A DNA stretch of 64,000 nt from Vermamoeba vermiformis (taxonomy: Eukaryota > Tubulinea > Echinamoebida), in the NCBI GenBank assembly GCA_045837725.1, contig JBEWZL010000253.1, positions 1-64,000 of the forward strand. Direction: 5' to 3'. Positions 41,061 through 54,163 of the stretch are shown piece after piece (the first letter of the stretch is position 1; the number at the start of each line of letters is the position of its first letter). Made by a program: the position numbers and the translations under genes. A model generated the notes under the pieces. That model ran no database searches. It was given only the letters and a program-made list of their open reading frames with translations, and had not been told where the DNA came from.

Positions 41061-44026
41061 ATGGGACAAAGTCTTTCTACCAAAGATATTCATAATATCA
41101 ATGCAAATAAAGAGCGCAAAGTCCCCAATTTTACGGAGGTACGTCATTCTTTCTTTTTTCGGGATCCGATCTAGAAAAAACTAAATCCTAAAAATTTAAA
41201 TTCAATTTTAAATGATTACGAATAAGAAAATACGATTTAATCTCATTATTTGGTATTAATTTAATTTTATCTGTCGCAGGCTCAAATTTGTTTGACAGAT
41301 GAGTCAGTAATTCGACCAAACGGCTATTTTCCGCCTGAAATAATTGTATTTATTCTCAAATACGCTGATTTCATTACGTGTACTCGTGCATCTGAGACGT
41401 GCAAGCTTTGGTACGAGTCAATTCAGCAAGTCTTCAAAGTACGTTGCAGCCACCAAACATGCTATTGGTAATTCATATCAATAACTGATTCTATTATTAG
41501 AATATGTATATATCACGATATAGCTCATCAGAGTCTCTTGAAGATGACTGGAAAGTTCACTTTTATCGTCGAACATTGGCGGAGCAAAACCTTGCCAAAG
41601 GACTGTAAGTCAATTTGTTGCGATAATTAGTCAAAACGTAAATTTCCATATATAGTAATAACGCTGTTGAAGGTGGTGGGCCGAGTCGGTTTCAGCACAG
41701 CATTATCCCGGATACGATTTCTTCTCTTACGTAGCGAGTTTTGAAGGCAACAAAATGATCTACAACGTGCATCACCTTCACATAACGTACGTATTTTCGT
41801 GGAAATTACGTTTAAAATCCACCTGCAAAACCCTTGTATATATGGTGCATAAATGCTGTCCCATAGTTATCGAAATGTCTAATTACAATAATTATAGATC
41901 GTATTCAGACGAAAAGTTCTATTCCGCTGCATATGAACTCGATCTAGATACAATGAACATCACAAAAGTGCCCTACGGAACAATTTACGCGAATGGACAC
42001 AAGTTGAAAGCACTCGTGAAAGATAATACCGATTCATTAAATTGGCTGAAGTACGATATAATTGACAACTCTAGCACTACTACGATCAGTAAGTCATCGT
42101 TTGAATGATTCACGAAGAGTCGTGAAAAAATTGTTTGACACGTGTCAAACCAAAAGTGACACTTCGCTGCTTTTCTTCAAAATGAACCAAAACAGCATCA
42201 AGTTTGTCATATTACGCAGCTATAATAATATAATCGATAAGACTTACGTATAAGTGAATGAGATGTGTCGCTCCAAGTGACTTTTTGTATTCTTATGACG
42301 TGAATTTTTTTAGCTAGGAAGTTTATGCCCCCAATTAACGAACAATGGCGCCGTCAATCCTTAAATATGCACGTCAATGTGGATGGCAGTCCGAGAGTCT
42401 TGACGACAAATTTCTTACGAAAGTACGTGCACACAAAGTGTTAACTTACTCTAATGACGCTTTCCTTTTATAGTAACCACTACGACGAGCCCTATACGCA
42501 CTACATGGAAGTAGTCGATCTAAAAACAGGCGATATTATTGCTCAGCCATATATAACCGACTCCACTGATATCATCTTATTCATTGTACGGTGAAGCACA
42601 TTGCCTATTATGGAAACTCTGCTGATTGCAATTGCCTTATTAGGGAGATTTTGTAATCGCCGATCAGCTGGACGGAGTTTTCTTGGTGAATATTTTCACG
42701 AACGAACGAATTCCTTTGGGACAGGGAGTCCGTCCATTCCATTTTTGCAAAGAAACGAACTTGGTAAGTTCATCGATATTTTATTCGATTTTCCAAATTT
42801 GGAAAATAATGTAAATATCCTTTTTTAGTTCGGCTACTGCACAGGAACTCTGATAAAACTATGTCATTGGCCAACACTTGAAGTCGTGGCGCAGATTGAC
42901 GTCGCATCGGCATTGCCCGAAATTCAATTGATTCCTTCCGGAAATGAAGAACAGGCTAATAAGACTCCTATTCAAGTATGCACTTGTCAAATCAGGATTT
43001 GTTGATCTAACAATCAATCTCGTTTGCAGATCGTATCGTTGGCATTCGACAAGTCGAAGTTGGTAGCAGCACTGCTAACGAGTGCTTTATCATTAGCAGT
43101 ATTTGACATGCACACTGGCGCATTGATTCAAACGATCTACAATACTTCTGACAGCAAAAGTGGAAAAGGTCAGTTGGGGATCCACTTGGCGCCGAACGGA
43201 AAAATAGTTACTAGCTTCGAGTAAGTCGGAATAATATAATATAGGACTCTTAAACCAAGATAAACCAAAATTGCGGTTGCGCATAGGCCATATCGCTTGA
43301 AGTTTAGTCATATGACTTAAAATTTGAAGCATCAAGAGCACTTTTGCTGACAATCGATATTTTTTGCTAGTAATTTAGTCGTCTATGATTTCTTGTCACC
43401 GAAAATTCTACATGAAATTCCCGTCATATTTGCAGAATTGAAGTCAAACGAAGTGACAAAAACTTACGTGCCTGCCAAAGCCTTGGCCGCATTTGCCGTC
43501 AAAAAACTTGAAGCACCTTTGGAAACGATACAACATCTCACCTTCCAAGCGTAAGTACTCTTGTATAAGCACCTTAATTTTTCATGTTTGGAAATGTGGA
43601 AAGCTGCTAATTCCTTATTTTCAGGCAAGACAAGCAAGGCCGAAAGTATCGCATGACTGGCATTGGCAGTCACTACAAAGACAAGGACAGTTGGGATGTT
43701 TGGAGTAGCTTGGATTGGCCACAAATGCCAAAATATTTGTGTGATTGGAGTAGTGACTGCAAGACTCGCAATACGTTCCAATTGACCAACACCAAGTATA
43801 ACATGTACCCTGAAACTGGGCAAACCGGATTGTAAGGAGAATTTTCCTTTTATAGCAATTCTAATTCTAATTTTTTGCAAGTGAAATCTCGTGGGGGCGA
43901 CTTCGCAAAGTTTTGCTCGTCCACGAGCGCTTAAATGAGGTCACTGGTGAGTGGGAATTTGCAGAGCCGTTAGCGCATGATGAAGTCGTCAAATATTTTG
44001 AAGAAAGCGATGAAGAGGAGGACTAG
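41061..44026 (+). CDS. MGQ-type F-box / beta-propeller protein, copy 4
   Basis: It starts MGQSLSTKDIHNINANK (Gly2, Ser6). The F-box is RPNGYFPPEIIVFILKYAD followed by CKLWYESIQQVFK. All propeller exons seen in the family are present and in phase: PYGTIYANGHKLKA, VVDLKTGDIIAQP, CHWPTLEVVAQIDVAS, AFDKSKLVAALLTSA, IQTIYNTSD, LAPNGKIVTS, NLVVYDFLSPKILHEIPVIF, YRMTGIGSHYKD. The last exon is VHERLNEVTGEWEFAEPLAH, ending in an acidic tail (EESDEED). This is the best complete member. One intron (about 42089-42313) holds a GACACGTGTC palindrome. The 3' end converges with the long TyrRS gene, 293 bp away. Confidence 0.85.
42135..42148. repeat. GACACGTGTC palindrome in an intron of MGQ F-box copy 4
   Basis: TTGACACGTGTCAA followed shortly by GTGACAC, within an intron of about 220 bp that is longer than its neighbours. 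Confidence 0.65.
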
Positions 44027-44319
44027 AAAAAACACAAAAGATACAAAACTCATTGTTACTGTTTAGTCAATAACAATGAGGCCAACAGAAGCATTAATAA
44101 AAGTGTCATTGACATTTAATAATTATGTGTTTGAACATTTTTCGGGCTTTCCATTCCGAACACGATTTGCGTTGAATGCAATTCTTGGCCATTTGACTGT
44201 TTTAAAAACGATTTTATTAAGAGGGGCTACGATAGAAAAATCGGTAAAATTTAAATTGACAGCTGCTCGAGACAAATCGCATTTATTTCAACATAGAGGC
44301 TTCTATTTGAATAAACATA

Positions 44320-47300
44320 TTATCCAACGGTACCGTCATTAATCTCGCTAGTAATTTCACCCTTGCTAGTTTTGAAAACGTGCTCTCCAGAAACAACTCG
44401 ACCGGTCGCGTTTGTCTTGAAGCCCTTAAGCACTCGTTCCAGGCGCTTGAAAGTCAATACTGGATCTGGAACACCATTGGCGGGCTCAAACCTATGGCAC
44501 GATTATATTTAGTAAGTTGCTTTTTGTAGCTTCATAAAGTATTTCGCGATCAGCACATCCAAAACGGATCTGAATCTCCGTTCGGCTGCTGTTTTAACGA
44601 GCTACGTTGCTTTAAATATGTAGTAGTAAGTACTTACACTAATTTTTCACCAGCGGGAGTGTCAGCAGGAATGTTCAACAAAACAACTTTGCTTGCATCT
44701 CCGTTAGCGGCAGTCAAGACCATGCCGTTGCTTTCAATGCCCATAATCTTCTTCTTTTCCAAATTGGAAACAACTAAACGAATAATATTAATATAAACTA
44801 TTTTTTTGACTTTCTCTAAACACGATTTTAGTTGCAGCGAATCCGTTAGGCGGATCCAAACTTTCCGGGTGATCGTTGTGTATAATATTACATAATATAA
44901 TATTACGTACCAAGAACATTAGAACCAATAAATTTGTCCAAAGGAATGTGAAGAGCCAAGCCTGAAACGACTTGACGAGGCTTTTCTTCACCAAGGTCGA
45001 TCTCGGCTACGTACAATCTGTAACATTAAACATCTTATTAATATCATGCTATTAACTTATTTAAATACCAATTCAAGTGAATTAATATATACTTACTTAT
45101 CAGATCGCTCAGCCTTCTTGGCAGACAAAACCTTGCCGACACGGAGATCGAGCGAGTGAATGGTGGCTTGAGTGGTGGGAGTGGCGTCTTGACGAGTCTC
45201 AGCCACAACTGGAGGGTAAGACTTGAGGAAGAGCTCCTATTATTCAGATTGAAGATCAGTACGTGCCTCGAAATTTGGACGCAGATCTGATGTTAGACAA
45301 TGGTCACGAGTGGTACTTACTTGGTTAGCATTAATAGCATTTCGCAAAGGAGTAATCAACTTGATCAATTCGCGAGCAACAGCAGGCTTCAAATCACCAG
45401 AAGCCAATTGTTCTATTTAAAAAAATTAGTTTCAGATCACGTGTCACATCCGCTCGATCCAACGATGAATGTTAAATGGAAGTATATTATAATTAAACAG
45501 AATTGATAACTTACTGTCAGCGAAGGCCTTCTCGACTTCTTCGTAAGTCTTGAAGTGCATGTTGCCACCCCACTTCTCGGGACGTTCGACCAAAAAGTCA
45601 CGGCCCTCAGCTTCAATGCGACGGAACAAGACGTACTTGAGCATAGCCAACATGCCGTTGCCTTCGACTTGACCGTCAACAGAGTAAGCTTGCTTCAATT
45701 TTTCTTGAATGGCCTTGTCAGAGTCGTCAAAGTCGATCTTGGACAAGGGCTCGCTAGAGGACATTTTGCCGCTCTTGCTCAAGCCAGGCACGAGAGGATT
45801 CATCAAGTGGAATCTATAATGATGATATTAGTAATCCATAGTTAAAACAGCTGTACAAGTACAAAAAGTTGATCTGGATGGAGATTTGGATCGAGCAAAA
45901 AAAAATCTATGAAGTTCTTAGTGGCCTAACGATCAATAAGTCTTTGATGTAGTCCGTGGATTCTTCAATCGTAATTATTAACGATATTATATTAATTCAA
46001 GTCTATTGAAAGGGTCGTGTACGATGTTTTGAGCGTACCAACCAATTCGCTAGACTTTTATTGTGGTATCAAAATGGTTACTCAAAATATGATAAAATTG
46101 CGTAATTGTGCGCCACGCATTAAAATTAGCGTTCAAACAGCCCTAAACTTGTATTTAACAAAAATAGATCGTGTGGCGCGATCGAGCAAATCAAAATAAC
46201 TGAAAGCAATGTAATGTCGCTCTAAACTCGCTTTGTAGAAGTATTATATTATTACTAAGAGCGTAGACATTACCTCTTCTTGTAGCCAACTCGAGGCAAA
46301 TGTTCCTTAGCGAACATGAAGATCTTTCGCTGATCGACACCACCGAACTGAATATCAACACCCAAGTGTTCTTCATCGAGTGCTTGGAGAATGGGGTAGA
46401 GCAATGAAGACATGAGAGGGCTAGCGACTTGCTTGACGACTTCAGCACCAGCCTAAGCATGCAACTGAATATTAGAAGGCCGATCCGACAATTTAACGGT
46501 ACCCAACTTCTGAGCCGATTTTAAAAGCATGTATACCGCGTTGAATGGATACGGTAATGATATGGCATCGATTATTAATTAATTTGGAATAATAAATGTT
46601 AAATCAAAAAAAAAGGCTGTGGATCCGCAACTTTCAAGCTGTTACACGTACCTTGTTGACGTGCTCAGTGGTGACAAGAGCGCTCATTTTGTAGACGTCG
46701 AGTGTGTATTTAGCAGAGAGTTGGTAGTCAGTACCTTGGACGAACTTCAACTTGTCCAAAGGAACGCCGATCACCTTCAACATTTCTGAACAAAAATGAC
46801 AATTAGAATGGCTAGTTAATGTATTAGATGACTATTTGCAATGATGCGTACCTTTAATAATGAATTGGTACCATTGGACACGAATGTTCAATTGATCCCA
46901 GTCGCTCTTCATGTTGTCGAGGAAAGCGTGCAAATCCGCGAACAAGATCGTCACCTCACAACCAGCTGTAAGAAAATTGTAAGTCTCTTTAGGAACAAAA
47001 ACATAGATATTGTAACTATAACGGAATAATTTATGAAAGAGATTATTTTAAGGTTCGATTTAAGCAATCGATCCGCCGATCTCAAAAAGACCCTCACTCT
47101 TCCGAGGAAGAATTAAATAATTCTGAATATGTCATTAACTTAATAACTTACCAGCCAAGAAGTCGGCAATTTTGTACATGGGAACAAAGTAGCCCAAGTG
47201 AGGCTTTCCTGTTGTTGCTGTTCCCCAGTAGATGCGGGGGTGTTCTTTCTCAGCCAAAATCTTCTTAAGAACTATCAAAGATGTCAATTAATGGGTCCTA

Positions 47301-47634
47301 TGAACATGGTGCAAAAAGAAAGCTAAATCTATGACACGAAATCTGTCCGATCGAGTTGCGGTTCAGAGTCGTTATAAAATTAAATTTGTGCCCGTGCGCG
47401 ACATAAATAGGTATTTCAATTCTATTAGGACATTATTTATAGCCTTCCGTAATTTTTGAAGGTTTTTACTGATTTTTTCAAAATGCATCCGTTATGAAAA
47501 TTGTGTATTTATCAACAAATAGCTCTAAAAGACTACAAACCTTCTTCTCCTTCCTTGCCATCAGGGGCAGTCTCTTGAAGATTGCGCAGAATCATCTGCA
47601 CTCTCTCATCAACGCTTTTTTGGTTGTTCTCCAT
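44320..47634 (-). CDS. Tyrosyl-tRNA synthetase with C-terminal EMAP-II-like domain
   Basis: This cytosolic enzyme starts [19 protein letters not shown]. The class I core has the HIGH-type region in [31 protein letters not shown], and [17 protein letters not shown]. After the anticodon-binding part, the C-terminal exons encode an OB-fold of the EMAP-II/Arc1 type: [53 protein letters not shown], and an end resembling that of animal TyrRS ([18 protein letters not shown]). Total about 530 residues. In other eukaryotes this tail helps bind tRNA. It shares an upstream promoter region of 199 bp with BRF1. A shorter paralogue lies at 13990-15721. Confidence 0.92.
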
Positions 47635-47833
47635 CTTCTGTTATTATAGGTTTTTAATTATATTCCTCGATGGTGTCCAACGAAAATAACAATAGCGATA
47701 ATAAACGCTTCGCTTTTGTGTCTTTCGTTTAGCGAAAAATAACGGAAACAAACATTTGCACGCAGGCCTCCTTTTATCCTTTCAAATCCAAAATGAAATG
47801 ACAACACAATAGTTACAATAGAATAAGATAACA
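47635..47833. promoter_or_regulatory. Short bidirectional promoter region between TyrRS and BRF1
   Basis: The two ATGs are 199 bp apart and divergent, so both promoters and 5' leaders must fit here. No clear TATA box is seen. Two housekeeping translation/transcription genes sharing this region suggests co-expression (inference). Confidence 0.55.
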
Positions 47834-50800
47834 ATGTCTACTGCTGCAAAACAAAAACAACAAACGTGCCCTAACTGCAGAGGAACCAACTTCGAAAACT
47901 GGGACTCCGTGCTTACTTGTGTCGCATGCGGTACTGTAAGTTTATTTTTACAATTTATCCACGTCACATTATTACTAGAATATACGAAATTTGCTAACCA
48001 TCTAATTTTTGGGCAATTAAATTATTGTGTTCGAAGATCGCACAATCTGAATCTGTTTTTCAACGCCGCTTTTATTTTTCCCTCATAAAATCTTGATTAA
48101 TATGTAATATTTGTAGGTGATTGAGGATAGTACTATAGTATCTGAAGTCACTTTTGCGGATACTGAAGGCGGTGGATCAGCAGTGGTCGGTCAGTTCGTT
48201 CCTGAATCAGGTAATTATCATAATAATAATATTTTTGCGTTAAATTAAATTTATGTAAAATTGTAATAATACATTTGATATGCATTGATAAGTGAAAATT
48301 TTGGCGGTCGATCAGTTTATTTTTCTAAGGACCGTTTATGCTTTCTGCTGGTTATAATATTCCCATATTTAGGCAAAAAGAAGAATCTTCCGGGTTATCA
48401 AAAGCAATCCCGAGAAGTAACGTTGATGAACGGCAAAAGAAAAATTCAACAAATTGCTAGTGCTTTGAAATTGAAGGGCCACCACGTGGAATCAGCCGAT
48501 AGATTTTTTAAATTAGCTGTGCAGCATAATTTCGTGCAGGTACGTACACCGAACAAGATCTGCAATCACATAACAAACATTTTTTGTTGTGTTACCTTTG
48601 TGAACAAACTATTTTTCTAGTGGTCACATATACTCAACATCACTATCAAATGCATTATAATATATTTGCTAGTATTTTAAAAAATGCTAATTGTTATTAT
48701 TAGGGCCGCCGTACCCAAAATGTCGTGGCTGCATGTCTGTACATTGTTTGCAGAAGATTGAAAACACCTCGTATCCTTAATACCATATTAATATAATGAT
48801 ATAATCCATCGTACAGTTATTATATTCCTTAATTCTGAATTCCATAGACATGTTAATCGACTTCTCGGATCTGTTACAAGTACGTAAATTGTGTACAGTC
48901 CTATATAATCAAAAGATGACTAATTAGTTAATTTTAATATTAAGACCAACGTCTACGTCCTCGGCCATACTTATTTGAAGTTGTGCCGCGTGTTGAACAT
49001 TCAACCGCCCATCATAGATCCGTCCCTTTACATTCACGTATGTTATTCAAACCTGGTATTTTTAATTTAATATAACTCATATATCGTGTATAGAGATTTG
49101 CGGCGCAATTAGAATTTGGCGAACAAGAACAAGAAGTCGCTAACACAGCTTTGAGACTCGTGCAACGTATGAAGCGTGATTGGATCCAAACTGGTAGAAG
49201 ACCTGCAGGCATTTGCGGTGCTGGTACGATATAAAACGAACGTAGTTGAGACATATATATATTTAATACTATTGGTTATTAGGTCTGTTAATTGCTGCTC
49301 GTTTGCATGGCTTCCGAAGAACACAACGCGAGATCATTCAAGTCGTCAGAATTTGCGACGTAACGCTTAGAAAAAGGTAATATTATAGTTGATTGTATTA
49401 AAGCGGTTGTACTAATGATTTATTGAAGATTGTTCGAGTTTGGTGAAACGCCATCGTGCGATCTAACCCCAGCTGAATTTGAGACCATGGATCTTGATAC
49501 AGAATGCGATCCACCTGCTTTTGTAAGTACTCGTATAATAACATATGCACCTATTTATCATAACGTAATATTCTACTGGTAACGCAAGACCTTTTTGATC
49601 GCAGATCTAATTTGTTTTATTAGAAACGTGCTCGAGAAAAAGAGAAGGAGGAAGAAAGTATTAGACAAGGAAAGAAGCCTAAAAAAGGCAAAAAGAAAGG
49701 CAAGAAAGACGAGGACGAAGAAGACGAGGATGATGAAGAAGAAGAGAACATTAAAGAAGAGGATGAAGAAGACGAAGAAGAGGATGGCAAGAAAAAAGGA
49801 AGGAGGAAACGTAAAGCCAAGAAACAAAAACAAAGCTCTATTAAGAAGAAACGGAAAACAGTAAGTAATCTCTACAAAAAGAAAACCCATCGGCGGATGC
49901 GCTCAAAACAATTTCGGTTCTGATTACTGTTTTAGGGAAAAGATACTGCTAAAAATATTAAAGAAGAAGAGGAAAAGGATGAAGAGGAAGAAAAAGAGAA
50001 TAACGACTCTGCTGAAAAGAAATCAGATCCTGAAGAAGATCTGGACGAGAACATGGTTGAGTCGGAAATGAAGGCTGTATTGGACGAAGGCGAGTTTGAT
50101 GATATTGATCCAACTAAACGTAAGTACAATCCTATTTTGACCTGTTTCGAAAGAAATTTAAAAAAGTTACTGCGGCCAGATCGCGCTAAAATTGAATTTA
50201 TATTTTGCGTTAACTGACGCTCTAATTATATAGTCGCGGTTCCTATGATGCCTAGCATGAAGGTCAGCGAGGATAACGAACCAGCCGCTGAACAAGCTGC
50301 TCCACCTAAAGTCGAAGTTGCTTCAACTGTAAATAAGATTATCGAAGAGCAACAAGCAGAGCAGCAAGAAGAAGAGAAGGAGCGCGAAGACGATAATTTT
50401 TCGGATATTAATGACGATGAGCTGGATATGTACTTGGCATCCGAAGACGAGGTCAAAGTCAAAACCATTATTTGGAGTCAATTGAACAAGGACTTCTTGG
50501 AGGCCGAAGCTGGTACGTACTAATATATCATATTTATTATTATAGGGTCATTATTCAATCTCATTCATACTTTCGTACTGGATCTTCCTTTTTAGGAAAG
50601 TCGAGTTTTAATAATTTTTAAGACAATTCTAAGCATAATTTCTTACGACTGATTGGTTGTATATACTAATAATGGTGTTATATATAGAAAAAGAAAGAGA
50701 AAGGCAAGAAGCTATTGCCGCGGGTAAAGTTCCTCCAAGCGAAAAGAGGCGCAAGAAGAATGAAGAAAACAAGAACAAACAAAGGCAACAAAACGCTCAA

Positions 50801-51505
50801 GGTGTTGCTGGACAGCCTCTTACTACTGGTCAAGCCGTTGCTAGCGCTGTTTTACGAAAGGTAAGCATGATAAAATTATTTTAGAGATGCGGATTCGTTT
50901 TCAAGATCCGTCCTTAGAAGGACTAAGGATCGCTTAATATATTATTAGAACATTATATTAATTTGATTCATTTTTAAGGTCCCTGAAAAGAGCGCTAAGA
51001 TCAACTACTCGGCGATTGAAAAATTGTTCGATTCTACGAACGACATTACTAAGAACGACGAGGAAGAAGACGATGATTTAAATGGATCTACAGACACATT
51101 TAATGCTTCCAGGAATTATCCGTCGGAATTAACGCTCGATAGTTCTACTACTTCGTTGCCGCGATCTCAATTTGCTACGCCTGTTCTGACGCATGGTCCA
51201 TTCGCCAGACTTGGTCTTAATAATAGATCATCTGGAATTATGAACACTCCTATGAACAATAATAACAAGAGAGGTACGTAATAATTTAAAACATTTTTAC
51301 GGATGTCGCATCCAAACTTGAAATCTCGGAAATTAATCTACTAGGCTAATAATAATAAGAAAATCAACTTATCGAGTATTAATTTCAATGGTAATTTTTA
51401 GATTCGCTTGCTTCTTCTCAAGCCCTTGACGATACGGATGTGGACATCAGGAAACAACTTGGCTATGGCGATGATGAAGAATTTGATGACTATGATGATG
51501 ATTAA
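47834..51505 (+). CDS. BRF1: TFIIIB subunit BRF1
   Basis: BRF1 recruits TBP and BDP1 to RNA polymerase III promoters. About fifteen exons give roughly 700 residues. The N-terminal zinc ribbon reads CPNCRGTNF with a second pair in CVACGT. Two cyclin folds follow ([74 protein letters not shown]). The C-terminal TBP-binding region is [18 protein letters not shown] and [16 protein letters not shown]. Between the cyclin folds and this region lies an unusually long Lys/Glu/Asp-rich insert (49624-50120). The tail is Asn/Ser-rich and ends [11 protein letters not shown]. The start ATG follows the divergent TyrRS promoter. Confidence 0.93.
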
Positions 51506-51706
51506 TTATCTTGCTTGTTATTCGACTCATTAAAACTGATTTCAAAGTACTACTAAGATACACACTTTTTTTTTTTTTTTGCAACAAAAAACTACTGATT
51601 ATCGTAGAAATTTGGCGGGTAAATCAAGACTTTGGCTCCACTTCAAGCGAATTTATTTTTACTGCAAAATTGCATTAGCTGATATACAAATCTACCTGAA
51701 CATTGT

Positions 51707-53742
51707 TTATTTAAACTCGCTAAAATTTGTGTCGAGGTACAGATCCAGCTGTTTGACGCTCTCGTGCATATTCTTGCGAGCAAATCCGACTCTAAATCCT
51801 TTGTCGAGCGCATGTCCATCGTATTCGTAGCACTCTGAAGGCAGCAACAGCACTTGACACTCTTTGACAACTTTTTCACAGAATTCGGTGCTGCTCATGG
51901 ACGGGTGTTTCAATCGCACGAAAGAGATGGCGCCTGCTTTAGGGACCTTCCAATCGAATAGTTTGTGCCACCTGTAATACAAACAAAGGATTAGAAACCG
52001 TAATTAAAAAAAAGTAGTGGGATCTATTTTTCACGCTAACTTCAGATCCACGAAGAAAGTTTTTGCTAATTATGCAAATGGCTTATCATAGTGTTGATCG
52101 GTGGAAAAGAATTGAACTGCGAAATTTCGAAAAAATTTGGTTTCGAAATAGATTCCCGTTACAAAAAAGCATTGCACTTACTTGGCAAAAAATTGGTTCA
52201 AAATAATAAGGTTTTCGCTGATGATTTGTTTGTTGCGTGCCACGAGTGCATGGTACTGTTTCAACGCAATTATCGACAGTAACTCGCTGGGTCCGCTGTT
52301 GCAAATTGAAGTGTAGTCTTTGTACGCCGCCATGTTCTCGTACACGGTTTGATTTTTTGTCACAATCCAGCCTTGAAATTAATCGAGGTCAGTCGTTAAT
52401 ACATTTCTTGACATTATCTTTATGACACGTGTCAAACAGCGAAGTGCACTAATGCGAGTAATTTAATATTACTGGCAAAAATTATAAACGTAAATATACC
52501 AAAGATTTAACGTTAAAAGTAATTTTTTCACGCCAAGATTTTTTTTTCTTGGGCCATATTTTTGCGTTATCCCATAAGTAAGAATTATAGTAAAGTTATA
52601 TTATACTGATTATATTACCTATTCTAAGTCCCGCAAGACCAAAAGCTTTGCTCATTACGCCCAATGAAATCGCATTCGAATAGTGACTCGCGGCAGTAGG
52701 CAATGTATCCGCTGCATCGTACTCTAAATACCTGCAATGATTAATGGTAAGCATATTTACCATATTAGGAAATATGAAATCGTTACCTGTAAACTTCGTC
52801 GCAAAACACGAGTAAATTATTTTTGGAGGCAAATTCAAGAACTTTTTGCCACGTATTCTTGTTCATTAAATAGCCTAGAGGTGTATTAATATGATGCTTA
52901 TGATAATATTATGTGAGTCATTTACCAGTTGGATTATGAGGTGTGTTGAAAATTATCGCTTTGGTATTCGATTTCAAATTTTGTTCGAGAAATTGCGTGT
53001 CTAACTCCCAGTCACGATCAAATGTTGATTTCCATAACGAAATTTCGCAGCCAACGGATTTAGCGACTTGATAGAGCGATTGATAGCACGGGTAATGAAT
53101 TATGACGTGATCTCCTATTTTATAAATTTGATAGCGATTAGGACCGGTTTTTCTCTGGTATATTTCAGCACATTAATATTTTAATATTATTGGACTTTAA
53201 TATTTAGAAAAAGAAGGTTGGGAAAGGAAGATCTGGATGTCGCGTAAACAGTTAGGCTTACCTTGCTTAAAATTAGCTCTGAAAAATATATAAATTAATT
53301 CTTCGGCACCACTTCCAACGAGTACATTATCCGCTGTAATATTTTCAGGTCCGCCTTGATAATGTTGAGCAATTAATTTTTTGAGTTCTGGATCTCCGCT
53401 TGACTCCGTGTAACCGAGTCGTTGTGCTAATATTTTGTTAATATTAGCTTCTTTTGTACTAGTGTCGAGTGATAATAGTTCTTCGACTGATAGAGTCTCG
53501 CAGTCAGATGAGCTCAGAAGATACTTGGTATTAAATTCCTGCCAAATAATATGATTAAAGATATTTTAAATATAAAAATATTAATATCAAATAGTGTATA
53601 TTTTAACAGTGAAGAGGGCTGGGAATATTTGAACGAAGCCAGATTGGTTTTTAATCAATTTAAATTCTTGTCCTGTGGCTGCAATACTCACATATTTAGC
53701 AAAGAATCGTTCTAATTTAAACTCAGGTAGTGTTTCAGTCAT
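51707..53742 (-). CDS. Class I/II PLP-dependent aminotransferase
   Basis: It starts MTETLPEFKLERFFAKYV. Family motifs in order: ITADNVLVGSGAEELIYIFF, the substrate/cofactor loop IIFNTPHNPTG, LVFCDEVYRYLEY (Asp and Tyr for PLP), and VMSKAFGLAGLRIGW, where the Lys binds PLP. The C-terminal exon reads WKVPKAGAISFVRLKHP and ends LYLDTNFSEFK, with the arginine in RVGFARKN as the likely carboxylate anchor. Size, about 390 residues, is typical. It resembles small aspartate/kynurenine-type aminotransferases, but the substrate cannot be decided. A GACACGTGTC palindrome lies in one of its introns. The 3' end converges with BRF1. Confidence 0.88.
52421..52434. repeat. GACACGTGTC palindrome in an aminotransferase intron
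   Basis: ATGACACGTGTCAA within the longest intron of the gene (about 52375-52618). Confidence 0.6.
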
Positions 53743-54163
53743 TATGAGCGTTCTATGGTCAAGAATCAAACGAAATTATTCAAGCAATTTTTATTCGCAA
53801 GAACTCAACCACGGGGTCGAATGAAATCTCACGTCGTTAAGCGAACTATGCATGCATGAACAGTTTGCTAATAGACAGTTAGTATTTTATAAGGTTTGGA
53901 TGAGCCTCGAAGATCACAACGGTTGATCTTTCAGCTGTGGGATCAGGACGGGACAGAAAAATCCAAATGAGGACTAGACTTGGCTTTTTTTCGGCATTCA
54001 AAAAAAATTCATTATTGAACAGCTTTAGACAGACTTGTAAGCGTTGTCCTCTAGCCACAATTGTTTACAACTGCTGTCGAGCCAATTTAGAAAGATCCTT
54101 CTGAATAAGGGCCCAAAGGTGAAATCTGTTGGTAAATACAATATGTTATAGAGTTGGCATATT
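53743..54163. other. Divergent intergenic region
   Basis: Holds the promoters of the aminotransferase and of F-box/EF1A-like copy 2. No gene or repeat recognised. Confidence 0.5.

Noticed and set aside
22046-44026. MGQ proteins as true WD40 proteins
   Set aside because: The strands resemble propeller blades and some hold WD-like ends, but a regular GH...WD repeat is not visible, so only beta-propeller-like is claimed.
44076-44342. 88-residue plus-strand frame after MGQ F-box copy 4
   Set aside because: It overlaps the 3' end of the TyrRS gene, has no recognisable feature and lies in the convergent 3' region.
49573-50468. Serine/phenylalanine-rich minus-strand frames opposite BRF1
   Set aside because: They arise from the purine-rich Lys/Glu codons of the BRF1 insert read backwards.
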